Shown piece by piece: positions 23,130 to 32,900 of a stretch of DNA of 64,000 bases. The first letter of the stretch is position 1, and every line of letters starts with the position of its first letter. The translations under genes and the position numbers were made by a program. The notes beneath the pieces were generated by a model, which did not search any database, was not told the DNA's origin, and worked only from the letters and a program-made list of their open reading frames with translations. The stretch comes from Pseudonocardia asaccharolytica DSM 44247 = NBRC 16224 (GTDB taxonomy: Bacteria; Actinomycetota; Actinomycetes; Mycobacteriales; Pseudonocardiaceae), in contig NZ_AUII01000009.1 in NCBI RefSeq assembly GCF_000423625.1, positions 109,168-173,167 of the forward strand, read 5' to 3'.

Positions 23130-23609
23130 GTGAGCTCGGCTGTGCAGCGACGGGTGATCGTCGGTGTGGACGGATCGGGCACGGATCGTCAACTCCTGCA
23201 TACGGCCCTTGCGCTCGCCCGGGCGCACGGGGCGGTGCTGTATGCGGTGGACGTACAGGAGAGCGAGGCCCGATCGCGGCGCGCGACCGAGGAGCCGCCC
23301 CGGATGCAGGGCGTCCACCAGGCGTTCTCCGCGCTCGGCGATGTCGCCGACGACGTCGACCTTCGGATCGTCGTCCTCGATGGACAGCCGAGCGAACAGC
23401 TGATCCGGCTCGCCAACCAGAGCACCGATCTCCTCGTCGTCGGCCGTAGCCAGCGAGGCAACCGGCCGCCAGGATCGATCGGTTCCGTCGCACGGGACTG
23501 TGTCGCGAACGCCGGCTGTGCCGTCGTGGTCGTCCCTGCGGGCGAGGCGAGCTCCGTGACGGCCGACAACGCGGCGCGGCACGCCTCCGCAGAGCTCCAG
23601 AGGGCATGA
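23130..23609 (+). CDS. universal stress protein (UspA fold)
   Basis: The 159-residue protein starts VSSAVQRRVIVGVDGSGTDRQLLHTALALARAHG, continues to DLLVVGRSQRGNRPPGSIGSVARDCVANAGCAVVVVPAG, and has a Usp-type ATP-binding C-terminal loop (GxxxRGxxxxxxxGSV-like). GTG 23130 follows a GGGAAGGA site. It is a paralogue of the Usp at 18833. Its last codons overlap the WhiB start (23606-23609), so the pair is one transcript. Confidence 0.85.
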   Translation: MSSAVQRRVIVGVDGSGTDRQLLHTALALARAHGAVLYAVDVQESEARSRRATEEPPRMQGVHQAFSALGDVADDVDLRIVVLDGQPSEQLIRLANQSTDLLVVGRSQRGNRPPGSIGSVARDCVANAGCAVVVVPAGEASSVTADNAARHASAELQRA

Positions 23610-23929
23610 TGACGGTACGTGTCGAGCGGGCGGGCTGGCAGAGCCGCGCGCACTGCGTGAAGATCGACCCTTTGGCGCTGTCGCCGTCGCGGAGCGGGGC
23701 CCGTAGCCCACATATCACTAGCGAGCTGTGCCGCACCTGTCCCGTGCAGTCGACCTGCCTGGGCTGGGCGCTGGTGACCAATGTGACCGACGGGATCCAC
23801 GGTGGGCTCAACCCGGCCCATCGGCGGCGGCTTCGCGCCGAGCTGATCCGCGAGCTGGAGGGCAGGCAGATGGCGGGCTCACCGGAACTTGCGGCGGTCG
23901 TGCGCGCCAACACCGGTTCGGTCCCGTGA
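23606..23929 (+). CDS. WhiB-family iron-sulfur transcription factor
   Basis: WhiB proteins are actinobacterial redox or NO-sensitive [4Fe-4S] regulators. The 107-residue protein has the four cluster cysteines Cys17, Cys42, Cys45 and Cys51 (HCVK ... LCRTCPVQSTC) and the conserved turn DGIHGGLNP followed by a basic stretch HRRRLRAE. It is coupled to the Usp gene by an ATGA overlap. Its stop codon is inside a degenerate copy of the window's 46-bp palindrome (23926-23965). Placement with a flavohaemoglobin and two Usp genes fits an NO or hypoxia response. Confidence 0.93.
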   Translation: MMTVRVERAGWQSRAHCVKIDPLALSPSRSGARSPHITSELCRTCPVQSTCLGWALVTNVTDGIHGGLNPAHRRRLRAELIRELEGRQMAGSPELAAVVRANTGSVP

Positions 23930-23965
23930 GCGCATAACACTGTTCCAGCGGTGCTCAACGCTCAC
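23926..23965. repeat. degenerate copy of the 46-bp palindrome family
   Basis: GTGAGCGCATAACACTGTT on the left and a partly matching inverse on the right (GTGCTCAACGCTCAC) resemble the intact copies at 27487, 52834, 57758 and 63590. Like several of them it contains the stop codon of the upstream gene (whiB TGA). It may act as a weak hairpin terminator. Confidence 0.6.
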
Positions 23966-23990
23966 GAGCGCGATAGCGCACGATAAGGGG

Positions 23991-24479
23991 GTGGCTATCG
24001 CACAGCATCGACTCGTGATCGTCCGGCATGCCAAATCGGCTTGGCCGGAGGGCGTCCCCGACCTGCGCCGCCCGCTCGGCGAGCGGGGCCTGCGGGACGC
24101 ACCCGCGATCGGCCGGTGGTTGCGCGAGCGCATCGGTCAGGTCGACATGGTGCTCTGCTCGCCGGCGCTGCGGACCCGGCAGACCTGGGAGCTCGCCGCG
24201 GCCGAGCTCGACGATCCGCCCGCTCCGCGGTTCGACGACCGGGTGTACGCCGCGGGCGCCGGCGAGCTGCTCGGTGTCATCCGAGAGCTGCCCGAGGACA
24301 CCGGGACCGCGGTGGTGGTCGGCCACAACCCCGCCCTCCAGGACTTCGTCGAGCTGCTCACCGGCAAAGCCCTGGAGATGAAGACCTCGGCGATCGCGGT
24401 CGTCGCCTGGCCCCGCGGCTGGGTCGACGCCGCCGCCCGCGTCGCCGTCCTCGAGGAACACGCGACTCCGCGCGGGTGA
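23991..24479 (+). CDS. SixA-type phosphohistidine phosphatase (histidine phosphatase family)
   Basis: The 162-residue protein has the phosphatase motif RHAKS (Arg12-His13) and the later VVVGHNPALQDFVELLTG with the second His. This marks the SixA-like branch, which dephosphorylates phosphohistidine in signalling proteins. GTG 23991 follows an AAGGGG. A longer frame through the whiB region is rejected. The substrate is not known. Confidence 0.85.
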   Translation: MAIAQHRLVIVRHAKSAWPEGVPDLRRPLGERGLRDAPAIGRWLRERIGQVDMVLCSPALRTRQTWELAAAELDDPPAPRFDDRVYAAGAGELLGVIRELPEDTGTAVVVGHNPALQDFVELLTGKALEMKTSAIAVVAWPRGWVDAAARVAVLEEHATPRG

Positions 24480-24662
24480 CGAGCACCAGCGCGAGGAGAA
24501 GTTGCGGGACGACCGGCCCGCGCCGCACCCTGGAGACAGCGCCGAAGTTCAGCTCAGCAATGGCGGATGCCCACATCGCGCGGTTTGCCCGGCTCCTGAC
24601 GCCCAGTAACGCCGGCGCGACCCGCAGCGACTTCCTTGGCGAGGGCTTGACAGGAGGGTCGC

Positions 24663-26240
24663 GTGCGCGAGCCAGTGGAGGACCCGGGCGACGACGGTCG
24701 TCGCCCAGGTCATGCTGGCCGGGACGACCAGCCCGTCGACCTGGGCGCCGTCCACGCCGATGACGCGCTGCTCGACGCCCTCGGCAGCGGGCGACTGCGG
24801 CCGGACCCCGAGCTGGCCGCGAGCGACGACCCCGACGAACGGCTGGCCGCGATGCTGGCCGGCTGGGTCACGGCGGTGCAGCAACCAGCGGCGGACGAAC
24901 CGCACACCCCGGAACCCGCCGAGGCACCCCGCACCACCGCCACCCAGCCGGCCGCCGTTGCGCTCAGCCCATGGCGGGCCCGTTTCCTCGTCCGTCTGGC
25001 GGCCGCGGCGCTGTTCACGCTGGTCGTCCTGTCCGGGCTGGCCATCGGCGCGCAGAGCGCCCGCCCCGGTGATCCGCTGTGGACGGTCACGCAGGTCCTC
25101 TACACCGAACATGCGCGCTCGATCGAAGCGGCGACCGCGGCCAGCGACGGGCTGGAACGGGCACGTGCCGCGTTGCAAGAGGGTCGTACCGCCGACGCTG
25201 TCCGGAACATTTCGCGGGTGCGCTCGGCGCTACCTGAGGTCCGCCCCGGGGATGGCCGCGACGCGCTGGTCCGCGAGCACGACCAGCTGATCGCGAAGCT
25301 GCCGCCCACCGCGGGCCCCACCCCCGGTCCCACCGCCGGCCGCAGCGCCGCCGCGACCGGACGCGGCCCGGCCGCCGCCCCGAGCCACGGTTCCTCGTCC
25401 GCCCCGGCTGCCGCAGCCCCGGACATCACCACGACGACCGGCTCGACCCCCGCTGCCCCCGCCCCTGGCACTCCGTCGCGTGCCGCTCCGCCGGCCGCCC
25501 CGGGGACCTCCACGCCCGGCCCCGGCCCGTCCATCCAGACATCGACACCCACCCCGACACCGCCGATCCACGCCGCGCAGCCACCCACCGCCACGGCGCC
25601 CGCGGCGGACACCGGGCAGGCCTTGACCGAGCAGACACCGTCGACGAGCGAAAGCCCGCCGCCCACCACCCCGCCGTCGGGTACGCCGTCGCCCAGCACC
25701 CCGTCGACCACATCGGGGAGCTCCACCCCCGTCCCCAGCCCGTCCGCCCGGACATCGACACCCACCCCGACGCCGACCAGCACCGGGCGGCCTGAACCCA
25801 GCTCCGAGCCGAAGACCACGACCCGCGAGAGCTCGCCGCGACGCGCCCAGCCGGCCGCGCAGCCGTCGACGACCTCGCGGCAGGCCCGACCGCCGGCCAC
25901 CACCCCCCAACAGCCGACCCAGCTCACCAAGGCAACACCAGCCCAGCCCGCGAAGCCGAAGCCACCCCGGCAGTCGGCCAGCACGCACCCGAGGTCGCAG
26001 AGCCTCGAGCCGACGTCGGCGCCGGTCACGACCGAGCGTCCGGGCGACGCGTACGAACCCAGCCGCACGCGGCCGGGCAAGATCATGTCTGAATCAGGCG
26101 CGGCCACGCCCGAGAAGCAGCATTCGAGCACCGCCACGAAACCGGTCGACCGCACGCCGGACGCACAGTCGTCGGCCAAGTCCTCGGCGAGTTCCATCCC
26201 GCATTCCTCGGCCACGACCCGAACCGGCACCAGCCGGTAG
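24663..26240 (+). CDS. rsdA: RsdA-like anti-sigma-D factor with long Pro/Thr/Ser-rich extracytoplasmic tail
   Basis: The N-terminal cytoplasmic part has PVDLGAVHADDALLDALGSG and DDPDERLAAMLAGWVTAV, the RsdA-type sigma-D-binding helices. A single transmembrane helix lies at about 108-130, then a helical stretch (residues about 135-220). The C-terminal half is low-complexity Thr/Pro/Ser/Ala-rich, with an imperfect internal duplication around SIQTSTPTPTPP and SARTSTPTPTPT. GTG 24663 has an excellent AGGAGGG site. SigD is not adjacent here. The 525-residue length is longer than in mycobacteria, entirely because of the tail. Confidence 0.75.
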   Translation: MREPVEDPGDDGRRPGHAGRDDQPVDLGAVHADDALLDALGSGRLRPDPELAASDDPDERLAAMLAGWVTAVQQPAADEPHTPEPAEAPRTTATQPAAVALSPWRARFLVRLAAAALFTLVVLSGLAIGAQSARPGDPLWTVTQVLYTEHARSIEAATAASDGLERARAALQEGRTADAVRNISRVRSALPEVRPGDGRDALVREHDQLIAKLPPTAGPTPGPTAGRSAAATGRGPAAAPSHGSSSAPAAAAPDITTTTGSTPAAPAPGTPSRAAPPAAPGTSTPGPGPSIQTSTPTPTPPIHAAQPPTATAPAADTGQALTEQTPSTSESPPPTTPPSGTPSPSTPSTTSGSSTPVPSPSARTSTPTPTPTSTGRPEPSSEPKTTTRESSPRRAQPAAQPSTTSRQARPPATTPQQPTQLTKATPAQPAKPKPPRQSASTHPRSQSLEPTSAPVTTERPGDAYEPSRTRPGKIMSESGAATPEKQHSSTATKPVDRTPDAQSSAKSSASSIPHSSATTRTGTSR

Positions 26241-26353
26241 GCGGCGTTGTTCCCGGCGGCGCCGGACGCCCCCGACCCCCAGCCGTATCGCATATGACAA
26301 CCCCACCTCCTATAGTGGATATACCTGTCCGCGATCCTCGAGGTGGTTGTCGC

Positions 26354-27493
26354 ATGACCGACGTGCTGGATACCGCTCAGCCTTCCGGGGCCCCGACTCC
26401 CGCACGCGCGGCGGACCCCGGCGCCGTGGCGGCCCTGATCATGGAACTGCAGGCGGTGGGGCTGCGGATCGAAACCGAGCTGGAGACCCGGCGTCAGGGC
26501 GGCGCAGGCCCCTCGGACTCCGGGATGATGTGGATCGATGGTGTTCCCGCCACGGTGCCACCGAGGGCCGACTCTCCCTACGCGCTGCGCGCCGAGGACG
26601 AGGGCCAGGGCATCTACCGCGACGGCGTCAAGCTCGCCGCGGTTTCGGGTACCTCGCGGCCCCGCTTCTACGACCTGACGACCGCCGACGGCATCCCCTA
26701 TCACCAGATCGCCCTGCTGCATCTGGACTCCCTGGCCTCCACGGTGGTACAGGCCTGCAACTACTGGGGCACGTCCGACCAGTGCACGTTCTGCGGCATC
26801 GGCGTGTCACTGGCCGCCCGCCGCACCATCGCCAAGAAGACGCCGGAGATGCTCGCCGAGGTCGCCGTCGCCGCCCGCGACCTCGACGGCGCCGTCGATG
26901 CCACCCTCACCACCGGCTCCTCGGTCGCCCCCGACCGCGGCGCGCTCTACGTCGCCCGCTGCGGGCACGCCGTCAAGCAGGCCGCCGGGCTGCCCGTCGA
27001 GGTGCAGTTCGAACCGCCCCGCGACCTGGACATCGTCAACAAGGTCCACGACCTGGGCATCGACGCGGTCGGTATCCACATCGAGACCTTCGATCCCGCG
27101 GTGTTGGCGAGGGTCGCCCCTGGCAAGTACCGCACCGGCATCGACACCTATTTCCGGACCTGGGAGCGTGCGGTGGCGCTGTTCGGCGAAGGCCGGGTGT
27201 CCACCTACGTCATCCTCGGCATGGGCGAGGATCCCGATCTCACGGTCGCCATGTGCAAGCGGGCGATCGACATCGGCGTCTACCCGTTCGTCGTCCCCCT
27301 ACGCCCCGTCGCTGGCTCGTTGATGGAGGACGTGCCGGCGCCGGCGCGCGAGTACACCGAACCGATCTACCGCAAGGTCGCCACCTATCTCGCCCAACGC
27401 GGCCTCGGCGCCGACACCGCCGTCGCCGGTTGTGCCCGCTGCCAAGCCTGCTCGGCCCTCAACCTCATCGCCCCAGCTACCAACCCCCGGTGA
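26354..27493 (+). CDS. radical SAM protein, MSMEG_0568-like
   Basis: The protein (379 residues from ATG 26354) has Cys135, Cys144 and Cys147 (ACNYWGTSDQCTFCGIG). This gives CX8CX2C spacing instead of CX3CX2C, as seen in the MSMEG_0568 radical SAM family, which is normally encoded with a nitrilase and an acetyltransferase. The C-terminus has Cys360-x2-Cys363-x2-Cys366, a candidate auxiliary cluster site. No partner genes of that cluster lie nearby, so this copy is isolated. The stop TGA is embedded in the palindrome at 27487-27532. An upstream in-frame ATG (26294) is possible. Confidence 0.75.
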   Translation: MTDVLDTAQPSGAPTPARAADPGAVAALIMELQAVGLRIETELETRRQGGAGPSDSGMMWIDGVPATVPPRADSPYALRAEDEGQGIYRDGVKLAAVSGTSRPRFYDLTTADGIPYHQIALLHLDSLASTVVQACNYWGTSDQCTFCGIGVSLAARRTIAKKTPEMLAEVAVAARDLDGAVDATLTTGSSVAPDRGALYVARCGHAVKQAAGLPVEVQFEPPRDLDIVNKVHDLGIDAVGIHIETFDPAVLARVAPGKYRTGIDTYFRTWERAVALFGEGRVSTYVILGMGEDPDLTVAMCKRAIDIGVYPFVVPLRPVAGSLMEDVPAPAREYTEPIYRKVATYLAQRGLGADTAVAGCARCQACSALNLIAPATNPR

Positions 27494-27532
27494 GTGCGTA
27501 ACAGTGTTAGAACACTGTTACGCACTCACCGG
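27487..27532. repeat. 46-bp palindrome, copy 1 (intact)
   Basis: Arms of 22 bp (including GTGAGTGCGTAACAGTGTT) flank a central AG. It lies between the convergent radical SAM gene and glmS, and includes the TGA of the former. This is a good position for a bidirectional hairpin terminator. The same sequence occurs at 52834, 57758 and 63590. Confidence 0.9.
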
Positions 27533-27545
27533 CGCGACAGCGCAG

Positions 27546-29381
27546 CTATTCGACCGTGACGCTCTTGGCCAGGTTGCGGGGACGGTCGACGTCGCGGCCC
27601 AGTGCCACGGCTGCGTGGTAGGCCAGCAACTGCAGCGGCACCGACATCAGGATCGAGTCCAGCTCGGGCTCGTTCTTCGGCACGACGATCGTGTGGTCGG
27701 CGAGGTCCGTCGGAAGCTCGCGATGGGCCAGCGCGATCACCGGTCCCCGGCGGGCGCGGATCTCGGCCAGCGTCGAGGTGTTCTTGTCCAGCAGGTCGTC
27801 GTCGGGCACCACCGCGACCGTCGGCAGATCCGGGCTGACCAGCGCGAGCGGCCCGTGCTTGAGCTCGGCCGAGGCATAGGCCTCCGCGTGGATGTAGGAG
27901 ATCTCCTTGAGCTTCTGCGCCCCCTCCCGGGCCACCGGATAGCCGCGACGCCTGCCGATGAACAGCACGCTGCGCCGCTGCACGATCTCGCCGGCCACCG
28001 CCACGACGGCGCCGGTCCGCCTCTCCGCCTCGAGGATCTCGGCGATCTGGCCGGGTAGCGCTGCCAGTCCGTCGAGGATCCGGCGACCCTCGGTCGGGGA
28101 CAGGTCACGGATCCGCCCCAGATGCAGTGCGAGCAGCGCGAACGCCGAGACCGTCGAGGTGAACGACTTGGTGGCCGCCACCGACATCTCCGGCCCGGCG
28201 TGCAGGTAGATGCCGCCGTCGACCTGGCGGGCGATCGTGGACCCGACCACGTTGACGATGCCGATCACCCGGCCGCCCTTGCGCTGCAGCTCCTGCACCG
28301 CGGCCAGGGTGTCGGCGGTCTCGCCGGACTGGCTGACCGCGACGTAGAGCATGTCGGGCTCGACGACCGGGTTGCGGTAGCGGAACTCCGAGGCCGACTC
28401 CGAGGCCGCGGGCATCCGCGCCAGATCCTCGATGAGCTGGGCGCCGAGGTCACCGGCGTAGCACGCCGAGCCGCAGCCGAGGATCCGCACCCCGCGGAAC
28501 TCGCGGGCCTCCCGCGTCGAGAGGTTGAGCCCACCGAGATGCGCGGTGGCGAAGCGTTCGTTCAACCGACCGCGCAATGCCCGCTCGATCGCGCGCGGCT
28601 GCTCGTCGATCTCCTTGATCAGGTAATGCGCGTGGTCACCGATCTCGGCGCCGATGATCTCCCAGTCGATGGTGGCGGGAGCCTTGGCCGTCGATCGGTC
28701 GTCGAGGGTGTACGTACGGTAGCCGCCCGCGATGATCGTGGCCAGCTCGCCGTCGTCGAGGTAGACGACCTGACGGGTGTAGCCGACGAGCGCGGCGGCG
28801 TCGGAGGCGACGAACATCTCCTTCTCGCCGACGCCGAGCAGCACCGGTGAGCCGTTGCGGGCGACGACGATCCGGTCGGGATGCTCGACGTCGAGGACGG
28901 CGAGCCCGTAGGCACCCACGACCTGGCGCAGCGCCTGTCGGACCGCCTGTTCGAGATCGTGCGCGCCGGCGGTGAACGCGGCCGCGATGAGGTGGGCGAC
29001 GGTCTCGGTGTCGGTTTGCGAACGCAGCTCGACGCCGTCCGCGGTCAGCTTGGCCCGCAGCTCCTCGGCGTTCTCGATGATCCCGTTGTGCACGACGGCG
29101 ATCCGGCCGGACGTATCGGTATGCGGATGCGCGTTGGCGACGCTCGGCTCCCCATGGGTGGCCCAGCGGGTGTGCCCGATGCCGGCGCCGCCCTTGAACC
29201 GGGCCGGAAGACCGGCCGCGAGGTCGGCCACCCGCCCGCTGACCTTGTGCACTCTGAGCGCTCCGCGGCCGATCACGGCGAGGCCCGCGGAGTCGTAACC
29301 GCGGTACTCCAATCGGCCCAGCCCCTCCAGCAGGATCGGGACGGCCTCCTGCGCCCCGACGTATCCGACGATCCCGCACAT
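27546..29381 (-). CDS. glmS: GlmS, glutamine--fructose-6-phosphate aminotransferase (isomerizing)
   Basis: GlmS makes glucosamine-6-phosphate for cell-wall and mycothiol-type precursors. The 611-residue protein starts MCGIVGYVG with the N-terminal Cys2 nucleophile of the glutaminase domain (residues 1-~240). Two SIS sugar-isomerase domains follow (CGSACYAGDLGAQLIEDLA; SQSGETADTLAAV; IHAEAYASAELKHGPLALVSP) and it ends DRPRNLAKSVTVE. It is the second gene of a unit with the 97-residue gene at 29393, which ends 12 bp upstream of it. Confidence 0.98.
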   Translation of the reverse strand: MCGIVGYVGAQEAVPILLEGLGRLEYRGYDSAGLAVIGRGALRVHKVSGRVADLAAGLPARFKGGAGIGHTRWATHGEPSVANAHPHTDTSGRIAVVHNGIIENAEELRAKLTADGVELRSQTDTETVAHLIAAAFTAGAHDLEQAVRQALRQVVGAYGLAVLDVEHPDRIVVARNGSPVLLGVGEKEMFVASDAAALVGYTRQVVYLDDGELATIIAGGYRTYTLDDRSTAKAPATIDWEIIGAEIGDHAHYLIKEIDEQPRAIERALRGRLNERFATAHLGGLNLSTREAREFRGVRILGCGSACYAGDLGAQLIEDLARMPAASESASEFRYRNPVVEPDMLYVAVSQSGETADTLAAVQELQRKGGRVIGIVNVVGSTIARQVDGGIYLHAGPEMSVAATKSFTSTVSAFALLALHLGRIRDLSPTEGRRILDGLAALPGQIAEILEAERRTGAVVAVAGEIVQRRSVLFIGRRRGYPVAREGAQKLKEISYIHAEAYASAELKHGPLALVSPDLPTVAVVPDDDLLDKNTSTLAEIRARRGPVIALAHRELPTDLADHTIVVPKNEPELDSILMSVPLQLLAYHAAVALGRDVDRPRNLAKSVTVE

Positions 29382-29392
29382 GACGGTTCCCC

Positions 29393-29686
29393 CTATCCGT
29401 AGACGATGCGTCGCAGCTGCCGGATGGACAGCGCGGGTGGTGCCACCCGGCGAACCCCCAGCTCGACGCTCACCTGTTCGAAGATCCGGTCGTTGGTCAG
29501 CCCGCGGCGCTGCAACTCGGTATGACGGCGCCGGACGAACTCCTCAACCGGCTCGGCGAAGTAGCTCAGGACCTCGGCCACCACCCGCTCCGCCTCCCCT
29601 GCGCTGAGCGGGCTGCCGCGGACCAGGTGAGCGATGAGATCGTCGTGAGGTCCGGCAGGCACCGGTCGATCGTGCCCGAACCTCAT
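29393..29686 (-). CDS. small hypothetical protein upstream of glmS
   Basis: The 97-residue, mostly helical protein (DDLIAHLVRGSPLSAGEAERVVAEVLSYF; EEFVRRRHTELQRRGLTNDRIF) has a conserved C-terminal RRVAPPALSIRQLRRIVYG. ATG 29686 sits 14 bp downstream of a perfect 26-bp palindrome, possibly its own operator. It lies just upstream of glmS in the same direction. Function unknown; the helical, basic nature is compatible with DNA or RNA binding. Confidence 0.6.
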   Translation of the reverse strand: MRFGHDRPVPAGPHDDLIAHLVRGSPLSAGEAERVVAEVLSYFAEPVEEFVRRRHTELQRRGLTNDRIFEQVSVELGVRRVAPPALSIRQLRRIVYG

Positions 29687-29699
29687 TCGCAAATGCCAG

Positions 29700-29725
29700 A
29701 TTCTTGCCCGATATCGGGCAAGAAT
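29700..29725. promoter_or_regulatory. perfect 26-bp palindrome upstream of the glmS unit
   Basis: ATTCTTGCCCGAT followed by its exact inverse complement (13-bp arms, no loop). It sits 14 bp before the start codon at 29686, so it could be an operator for autoregulation, or a terminator of the ABC gene reading from the right. An imperfect outer pair CCTCATTC/GAATGAGG (29681 and 29722) may extend it. Confidence 0.55.
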
Positions 29726-29937
29726 GAGGATTGAGCCACGGCGTAGCACTGAGTGGAAGCCCCAGCGACGGCTCCACGCCCCACCGCTCCCGGCGCTCCC
29801 GGCGGCCCCCGGTCATGATCGTCGTTCTGGAGCGGTTGGCCGCGATTTCCGCGGTTCCCGCTGCCGAAAGGCTGATCTTGCTGGGGCCGGGAGCGGGCTG
29901 GCGGAAGCCGGGGCCGGATCAGGATGGCGGGGCCGGA

Positions 29938-32900
29938 TCAGGCCGAGCGGGCCGAGGTGTAGTCGTCATCGGCCGTCCCGGCGGGCTCAAGTTCCCCGGC
30001 CCGCCACAGCGCCGCATACCGCCCGCCCGCGGCGAGGAGCTCGGCATGTGGCCCCTGCTCGACGATGCGGCCACCGTCGAGCACGACGATGCGGTCGGAG
30101 CGGGCCGCGGTGGCCAGCCGGTGCGCGACGACGAACGCGGTTCGACCGGGCCCGTTCACGCCGCCGGGAGCCGGGCTGCGGCCCGTCAACCGCTCGCCCG
30201 CGGCCAGGACGGCGGCCTCGGTGGCCGGGTCCAGCGCGGCGGTGGCCTCGTCGAAGATCAGCAGGTCGGGGTCGACGAGCTCGGCACGGGCCAGCGCGAC
30301 GAGCTGGCGCTGGCCCGCCGACAGGCCCTGGCCGCGCTCGCCCACCGGGTGCCGGAAACCGCCCGGCAACGCCCGGACCATCTCGAGCGCGCCGACCGCG
30401 CGGGCCGCGCCCTCGATCTCGGCCGGTGTGGCGTCCGGACGGCCGTAGGCGATGTTGGCCGCGATGTCGCCGGTGAACAGATGCGGTTCCTGGGGCACGA
30501 CGCCGAGCCGGTGACGATAGTCGGCCAGCACGAACGTGCGCAGGTCGACCCCGTCGACCAGCACCGCGCCCTCGTCCACGTCGTAGTACCGGGCCAGCAG
30601 CTTGGCCAGCGTCGACTTGCCGGCCCCGGTCGCACCGACCAGCGCCACGGTCTCCCCCGGCCGGACCCGCAGCGACACCCTCGTCAGCGCGGGCTTCTCG
30701 GCTCCGGGATAGGTGAAGGTGACATCGCGCAGCTCGACCTCGCCGCGCAGCCGCTGTGGCACCGAAACGCCGGCACCGGCCGGGACGGCGGGGACCGAGG
30801 TCGGGGTGCGCAGCAGGTCGGAGATGCGCCGCAGCCCGACGCGGGCCTGCTGGTAGCCGTCGAAGACCTGGGAGAGCTGCTGCACCGGGGCGAAGAACAG
30901 GTTCAGGTACAGCAGGAACGCGGTCAGCACACCGGCCGTGAGGTCGCCGTGGGCGACCCGGACGGCGCCGACGCCGAGCACCGCGGCCTGCGCCACGTCG
31001 GACAGGAACGCCACACCCGGGAAGTACGTCGCGATATAGCGCTGGGCGCGCAGCCGCGACCGCCGGTAGGCGGCGCTGCGCTCGCTGAACGCGGCGGCGC
31101 TGCGCCTCTCCCGGACGAACGCCTGCGCGACCCGGACACCCGAGACGTTCTCCTGCATATCGGCGTTCACCGCGCTCACCCGCTCGCGTGCCTCGGCGTA
31201 GGCCACCGAGGACAGCCTGCGGAACACCACGGTGGCCGCGAGCAGGATCGGGAGCACGGCCAGCGCGACGAGTGCGAGCTGGGCGTCGGTGACGAGCAGG
31301 GCGACGGTGACGCCCATGATCGTCAGCAGGCTGACCACGGCCTGCGCGAGCCCGGTCTGCAGGAACGTCGAGAGGGCGTCGACATCGGTGGTCATCCGGG
31401 TCATGATCCGGCCGGCGAGCTCGCGCTCGTAGTAATCCAGCCCCAGTCGCTGCAGATGCGCATAGCTGCGCACGCGCAACAGGTAGAGCAGGCTCTCTCC
31501 GGCCCGCGACGTGACCACCGTCTGCACGGCGACCACCAGCCACCCGGCGGCCACCAGGCCGAGGCCGAGCAGCGTCGCGGTGAGCATCACCGAGCCCGAG
31601 CCAGGCGTGATACCGCGGTCCACGGCGTAGCGCGCCACGCTCGGGAAGGCCAGCGTGACGAGCGCGTCGGCCGAGACCAGCGCCATCGTCAGGACGAGCA
31701 GGGCGCGGACCGGCCGCAGCAGCCGGGCGAGCCGGAAGCCCGGATCCGGGGTGGTGGGGTCGAGCGTGCCCAGGCGGGGCCGCTCGGTGGTCCTGGGCAG
31801 CGCCTCGACCGCCGCGAGCAGTTCCGGTGTCGCCGGGATGCCGCCGACCATGGCCGACGCTCCGCTGCGCGGCGCGCCGAGCGCCGAACCCGCCGAGGCC
31901 GCCGCGCTGCGCAGCGCCCGCTCGGACGTGGCGGGGGTGTCGGCCGGATCCGGCCACAGCTCGGGGGTGCCGTCGAGGGGCGCGGCGGGCTCGTCGCCGA
32001 CGGGGCCGGTCGGTGCGGCGGTGCCGCCCGGGGCGGGATCGACGCCGTCGGCCGGGGCGGCAGCCAGCAGCTCGCGGAACAGCGGGCTGCGCGCGGTGAG
32101 CTCGTCCTGCGTGCCGATGTCGACGACGCGACCGCGGTCGAGCACCGCGATCCGGTCGGCCAGCGCGAGGGTGGAGCGCCGGTGCGCGATGAGCAACGTG
32201 GTGCGCCCCGCCGTCACCTCGCGCAGCGTGGCGTGGATCGCGGCCTCGGTGGCGGTGTCGACGGCGGAGGTGGCGTCGTCGAGCACGAGCACGCGCGGGT
32301 CGGTGAGCATGGCCCTGGCCAGCGCGATCCGCTGCCGTTGCCCACCGGAGAGGGTGAGCCCGCGCTCCCCGACCTGGGTGTCGTAGCCATCGGGCAGCGT
32401 GTCGACGAAGGCGGCGATCTGGGCGGCCTCGGCGGCGGCCCGAACCTCGGCATCGGTCGCGTCCGGCCTGCCGTAGGCGATGTTGGCGCGGATGGTGTCG
32501 GAGAACAGGAACGCCTCCTCGAACACCACCCCCAGCTCCGAACGCAGGTCGGCCAGCGGCAGCCGCGGCAGCGGCACCCCGCCGAGGCGCAGCTCGCCGG
32601 ACTGCGGGTCGTAGAAGCGCGGAAGCAGCAGCGCGACCGTCGACTTGCCCGATCCCGACGTCCCGATCAACGCCATGGTCTCGCCGGGCTCGACCCGGAG
32701 CGAGAGCCCGTCGAGGACGGGTTCGCGGCTGCTGTAGCCGAAGCGGACATCGTCGAGTTCGATCGGCAGCGGCCCGGCGGGCAGCCGCGACGGATCCGGC
32801 GGGTCGGTGACCTCGGGGGTGGAGTCGACCAGGTCGTAGACCCGCTCTACGCCCGCCCGCGCCAGCTGCGCGGAGACGACCAGCGAGCCGACCAGCCGGG

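Noticed and set aside
25300..26100. Tandem DNA repeat in the RsdA-like tail
   Set aside because: The duplicated Thr/Pro stretches are coding low complexity and diverge at DNA level, so they are described as part of the protein.
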